Shown piece by piece: positions 60,175-64,000 of a stretch of DNA of 64,000 nucleotides. The stretch's first letter is position 1. Each line of letters begins with the position of its first letter. The DNA comes from Theocolax elegans (Eukaryota; Arthropoda; Insecta; Hymenoptera; Cerocephalidae). The translations under genes and the position numbers were made by a program. The stretch lies in the NCBI GenBank assembly GCA_026168455.1, contig CM047426.1, positions 78,643,986-78,707,985 of the forward strand. Reading direction: 5' to 3'. Below the pieces are notes generated by a model. The model saw only the letters and a list, made by a program, of their open reading frames with translations. It was not told the origin of the DNA and did no database searches.

Positions 60175-60242
60175 GGCGTTTCGACCGCAGCACTCTAACT
60201 TTGGTCTCCTCAGTAAGGGACTACAGGCCTTCCTTAAACGCC
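60175..60242 (-). ncRNA. Hammerhead ribozyme, array copy 6
   Basis: Same 68-nt sequence as copy 1, second A unit of repeat 3. Confidence 0.87.
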
Positions 60243-60863
60243 CGACGCAGATGGAAAGCGACGAATTCTTATTTTATTAATATATATATCTTATTTTTTA
60301 TTATAGACTTTCATTAATCAATAAAAATTGGCACATATAGAAAATATGTAAATATTTCTATCGATCCAACGTCCCAGATCGATTGTCACATTGAGGATTG
60401 GGATCACCAAAATCCTGTTACCCATTGCGAATATCATAAGAACAAAATTGATACACCACCACTATTGAAAAGAAAAATGATAGTGACATTAAGAAAAAAC
60501 CAAATAATTATAAATTTTGAATAAATATTTTATAAAAATTCATAAATTATGTTCTATATTTCTTTTATTATTAGGCCTTCCTTAGACGCCCGCCGCAGAT
60601 GGAAAGCGACGACAAATTATAGAAATGTGGCTATACATATACCTTGTTATCGACTATTTCTCTAGCGGGTAGAGAGAACAGTCGTATCCTCCTGGTGGTA
60701 AGAACTTCCACCAACCTAAAGCGCGACGTGTTTTCACCCGAAGCTGAAACTTGCGCAATGATCGTTAGAATTCGGGAGAGAGTCGCGCGCGCAGGACTAG
60801 AGAGATACACGATAGATCATGACGACACGTGTGACAAGATATACTGGTTAAAATCAATCAAAA

Positions 60864-61082
60864 TTGGCACATTTAGTAAAAAATGGAAATATTTCTATCG
60901 ATCCAACGTCCCAGATCAATTGTCACATTAAGGATTGGGATCAACAAAATCCTGTTCCCCATTGCGAATATTGTAAGAAGAAAATTGATACATCACCACT
61001 ATTACAAAGAAAAATGATTGTGTCTTTAAGAAAAAACCCATATAATTATAAATTTGAAAAAATATTTTATAAAATTTCTTAA
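60864..61082 (+). other. Exon-like open frame in B unit 3
   Basis: Same 72-codon frame as at 55359-55577, in the third B unit; the translation is unchanged although the unit has private substitutions elsewhere. Confidence 0.4.
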
Positions 61083-62160
61083 ATTATGTTCTTTATTTCT
61101 TTTATTATTAAAAATTTTCCCAAAATTAAATTTTCAACCTGAAAAATAGTAACTTTGTCCTATTATAATTCCTTACCTTTCCTTAGGAATATGTGTTTTT
61201 TACGTATTTATGAATGAAATCGACACAAGGTAAAACTTGTGTAAGTCATATTTAATATTAATTTTATTTTGGTCCGTTGATTTTTTTTGCGTTAATGTAT
61301 TGTAATGGTAAGTGATATTCACTCACCATTATACGAATTAGGTAGGTAAACACAAGCGCTATATATAGATATAGGTATAGCCAACGACTTGAACGGCTGA
61401 TACTTGCGCAATGATAGTTAGAATTCGGGAGAGAGTCGAGCGCAGGACTAGAGAGATACACGATAGATCATGACGACACGTGTGACTAGATATACCGGTT
61501 AAGATCAATCAAAATTGGCACATTTAGTAAAAAATGGAAATATTTCTATCGATCCAACGTCCCAGATCAATTGTCACATTAAGGATTGGGATCACCAAAA
61601 TCCTGTTCCCCATTGCGAATATTGTAAGAAGAAAATTGATACATACCACTATTAAAAAGAAAAATGATAGTGACTTTAAGAAAAAACCAAATAATTATAA
61701 ATTTTGAATAAATATTTTATAACAATTCATAAATTATGTTCTATATTTCTTTTATTATTAGGCCTTCCTTAGACGCCCGCCGCAGATGGAAAGCGACGAC
61801 AAATTATAGAAATGTGGCTATACATATAACTTCTTAGACGCCCGCCGCAGATGGAAAGCGACGACAAATGAAAGAAATGTGGCTATACATATACCTTGTT
61901 ATCGACTGTATCTCTCGCGGGTAGAGAGAACAGTCGAATCCTCCTGATGGTAAGAACTTCCACCAACCAAGAGCGCGACGTGTTTTCACCCGAAGTCATG
62001 AGTTTTAAGAAAAAAGAAAATTTTTACGTTCGCTACAGGTTATTTAAATACATAATTTATGGGGCTTGGCGAACCAATATGCTTTATTAAGCAAGGCATT
62101 TACTCTTCGTCTACTATGGTAAGTGGAAGTCCCAGAGTAAACCTTTAAAATTTAAAAATT

Positions 62161-62228
62161 GGCGTTTCGACCGCAGCACTCTAACTTTGGTCTCCTCAGT
62201 AAGGGACTACAGGCCTTCCTTAAACGCC
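62161..62228 (-). ncRNA. Hammerhead ribozyme, array copy 7
   Basis: Same 68-nt sequence as copy 1, in the A unit starting at 61896. Confidence 0.87.
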
Positions 62229-62959
62229 CGACGCAGATGGAAAGCGACGAATTCTTATTTTATTAATATATATATCTTATTTTTTATTATAGACTTTCAT
62301 TAATCAATAAAAATTGGCACATATAGAAAATATGGAAATATTTCTATCGATCCAACGTCCCAGATCGATTGTTACATGGAGGATTGGGATCACCAAAATC
62401 CTGTTACCCATTGCGAATATCATAAGAACAAAATTGATACACCACCACTATTGAAAAGAAAAATGATAGTGACATTAAGAAAAAACCAAATAATTATAAA
62501 TTTTGAATAAATATTTTATAAAAATTCATAAATTATGTTCTATATTTCTTTTATTATTAGGCCTTCCTTAGACGCCCGCCGCAGATGGAAAGCGACGACA
62601 AATTATAGAAATGTGGCTATACATATAACTTCTTAGACGCCCGCCGCAGATGGAAAGCGACGACAAATGAAAGAAATGTGGCTATACATATACCTTGTTA
62701 TCGACTGTATCTCTCGCGGGTAGAGAGAACAGTCGAATCCTTCTGATGGTAAGAACTTCCACCAACCAAGAGCGCGACGTGTTTTCACCCGAAGTCATGA
62801 GTTTTAAGAAAAAAGAAAATTTTTACGTTCGCTACAGGTTATTTCAATATATAATTTATGGGGCTTGGCGAACCAATATGCTTTATTAAGCAAGGCATTT
62901 ACTCTTCGTCCACTATGGTAAGTGGAAGTCCCAGAGTAAACCTTTAAAATTTAAAAATT

Positions 62960-63027
62960 GGCGTTTCGACCGCAGCACTCTAACTTTGGTCTCCTCAGTA
63001 AGGGACTACAGGCCTTCCTTAAACGCC
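62960..63027 (-). ncRNA. Hammerhead ribozyme, array copy 8
   Basis: Same 68-nt sequence as copy 1, in the A unit starting at 62695. Confidence 0.87.
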
Positions 63028-63758
63028 CGACGCAGATGGAAAGCGACGAATTCTTATTTTATTAATATATATATCTTATTTTTTATTATTGACTTTCATT
63101 AATCAATAAATATTGGCACATATAGAAAATATGGAAATATTTCTATCGATCCAACGTCCCAGATCGATTGTCACATTGAGGATTGGGATCACCAAAAACC
63201 TGTTACCCATTGCGAATATCATAAGAACAAAATTGATACACCACCACTATTGAAAAGAAAAATGATAGTGACATTAAGAAAAAACCAAATAATTATAAAT
63301 TTTGAATAAATATTTTATAAAAATTCATAAATTATGTTCTATATTTCTTTTATTATTAGGCCTTCCTTAGACGCCCACCGCAGATGGGAAGTGACGACAA
63401 ATTATAGAAATGTGGCTATACATATAACTTCTTAGACGCCCGCCGCAGATGGAAAGCGACGACAAATGAAAGAAATGTGGCTATACATATACCTTGTTAT
63501 CGACTGTATCTCTCGCGGGTAGAGAGAACAGTCGAATCCTCCTGATGGTAAGAACTTCCACCAACCAAGAGCGCGACGTGTTTTCACCCGTAGTCATGAG
63601 TTTTAAGAAAAAAGAAAATTTTTACGTTCGCTACAGGTTATTTAAATACATAATTTATGGGGCTTGGCGAACCAATATGCTTTATTAAGCAAGGCATTTA
63701 CTCTTCGTCTACTATGGTAAGTGGAAGTCCCAGAGTAAACCTTTAAAATTTAAAAATT

Positions 63759-63826
63759 GGCGTTTCGACCGCAGCACTCTAACTTTGGTCTCCTCAGTAA
63801 GGGACTACAGGCCTTCCTTAAACGCC
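63759..63826 (-). ncRNA. Hammerhead ribozyme, array copy 9
   Basis: Same 68-nt sequence as copy 1, in the A unit starting at 63494. Confidence 0.87.
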
Positions 63827-64000
63827 CGACGCAGATGGAAAGCGACGAATTCTTATTTTATTAATATATATATCTTATTTTTTATTATAGACTTTCATTA
63901 ATCAATAAAAATTGGCACATATAGAAAATATGGAAATATTTCTATCGATCCAACGTCCCAGATCGATTGTTACATGGAGGATTGGGATCACCAAAATCCT

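Larger units (their letters stand above)
59111..61895 (+). repeat. Higher-order repeat 3 (A-A-B, 2785 bp)
   Basis: A units at 59111 (799 bp, with the 65-bp segment duplicated) and 59910 (734 bp), B unit at 60644 (1252 bp). The B unit has a few private changes against the first two (TCACCCGAAG for TCACTCGAAG; AAAAATTTTCCC for AAAGATTTTCCC; AGTAAAAAATGG for AGTAAATAATGG). It is therefore older or from another lineage of the block. Confidence 0.95.
61896..64000 (+). repeat. Further A units (799 bp each), array continues past the window
   Basis: A units start at 61896, 62695 and 63494. All have the 65-bp duplication, and no B unit follows. The last is cut by the window end, so the array is longer than seen. 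Variants such as GTTACATGGAGG at about 62370 and 63970 recur two units apart, hinting at a second, two-unit duplication level. Confidence 0.93.

Noticed and set aside
53670..63688. The repeated 64-codon frame as a multicopy gene family
   Set aside because: It is identical because the DNA repeat is identical. It starts at TTG, and substitutions fall without codon bias, so it is kept only as a property of the unit.
1..64000. tRNA, rRNA or CRISPR
   Set aside because: No convincing tRNA fold with B-box, no rRNA segment and no spacer-repeat array seen by reading; a tRNAscan run would settle tRNAs.

Overview
The window looks like nuclear DNA of an arthropod, most likely an insect and possibly a hymenopteran. 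The evidence is an A+T-rich background broken by CpG-rich islands, short introns with GT..AG borders, one TATA box plus TCAGT initiator at the arthropod spacing, a six-exon CYP6-type cytochrome P450, and many small inverted-repeat transposons. The order-level guess is inference; no species is claimed.

Left part (1 to about 35 kb): mostly unique, gene-poor sequence. It holds the last coding exon of a Gly/Pro/Met/Asn-rich protein (326-484), a small secreted-protein gene with a recognisable promoter and 5' UTR intron (about 20242-21631), and a complete 517-residue P450 gene (26459-28727, six exons). Between them lie GC-rich islands every 2-3 kb, microsatellites and several MITEs. At 10.9-13.4 kb a foldback-like element with long inverted arms encloses a truncated chuvirus-like glycoprotein gene. 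Its left arm carries a 586-bp CACTG..CAGTG MITE, and the other arm preserves the empty site.

Middle part (about 35 to 50 kb): a graveyard of mobile and virus-derived coding fragments: BEL/Pao-type gag, zinc-knuckle gag-like ORF1, a second chuvirus-like glycoprotein, an insect F-type envelope-like remnant, a possible large-DNA-virus gene and an intact 258-codon orphan frame. All recognisable fragments lie on the minus strand, as in one-sided piRNA clusters. Palindromic MITEs, a 1.28-kb inverted repeat and a complete hammerhead ribozyme (43495-43561, plus strand) are interspersed.

Right part (about 50.3 kb to the window end): a satellite-like tandem array. Type A units (734 or 799 bp) and type B units (1252 bp) form a higher-order A-A-B repeat of about 2.72 kb, seen three times, followed by further A units running off the window. 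Every A unit whose relevant part is in the window carries a complete hammerhead ribozyme on the minus strand (nine copies). It is related to the one at 43.5 kb, with a compensatory base-pair change in stem II. A 5'-truncated Penelope-like retroelement (RT plus GIY-YIG) has inserted into the array at 50625-53308, leaving a 16-bp target duplication and a chimeric reading frame.

The most striking system is this family of hammerhead-bearing repeats. Its members lie beside a retroelement class known to carry such ribozymes, at the edge of a region full of captured viral genes.
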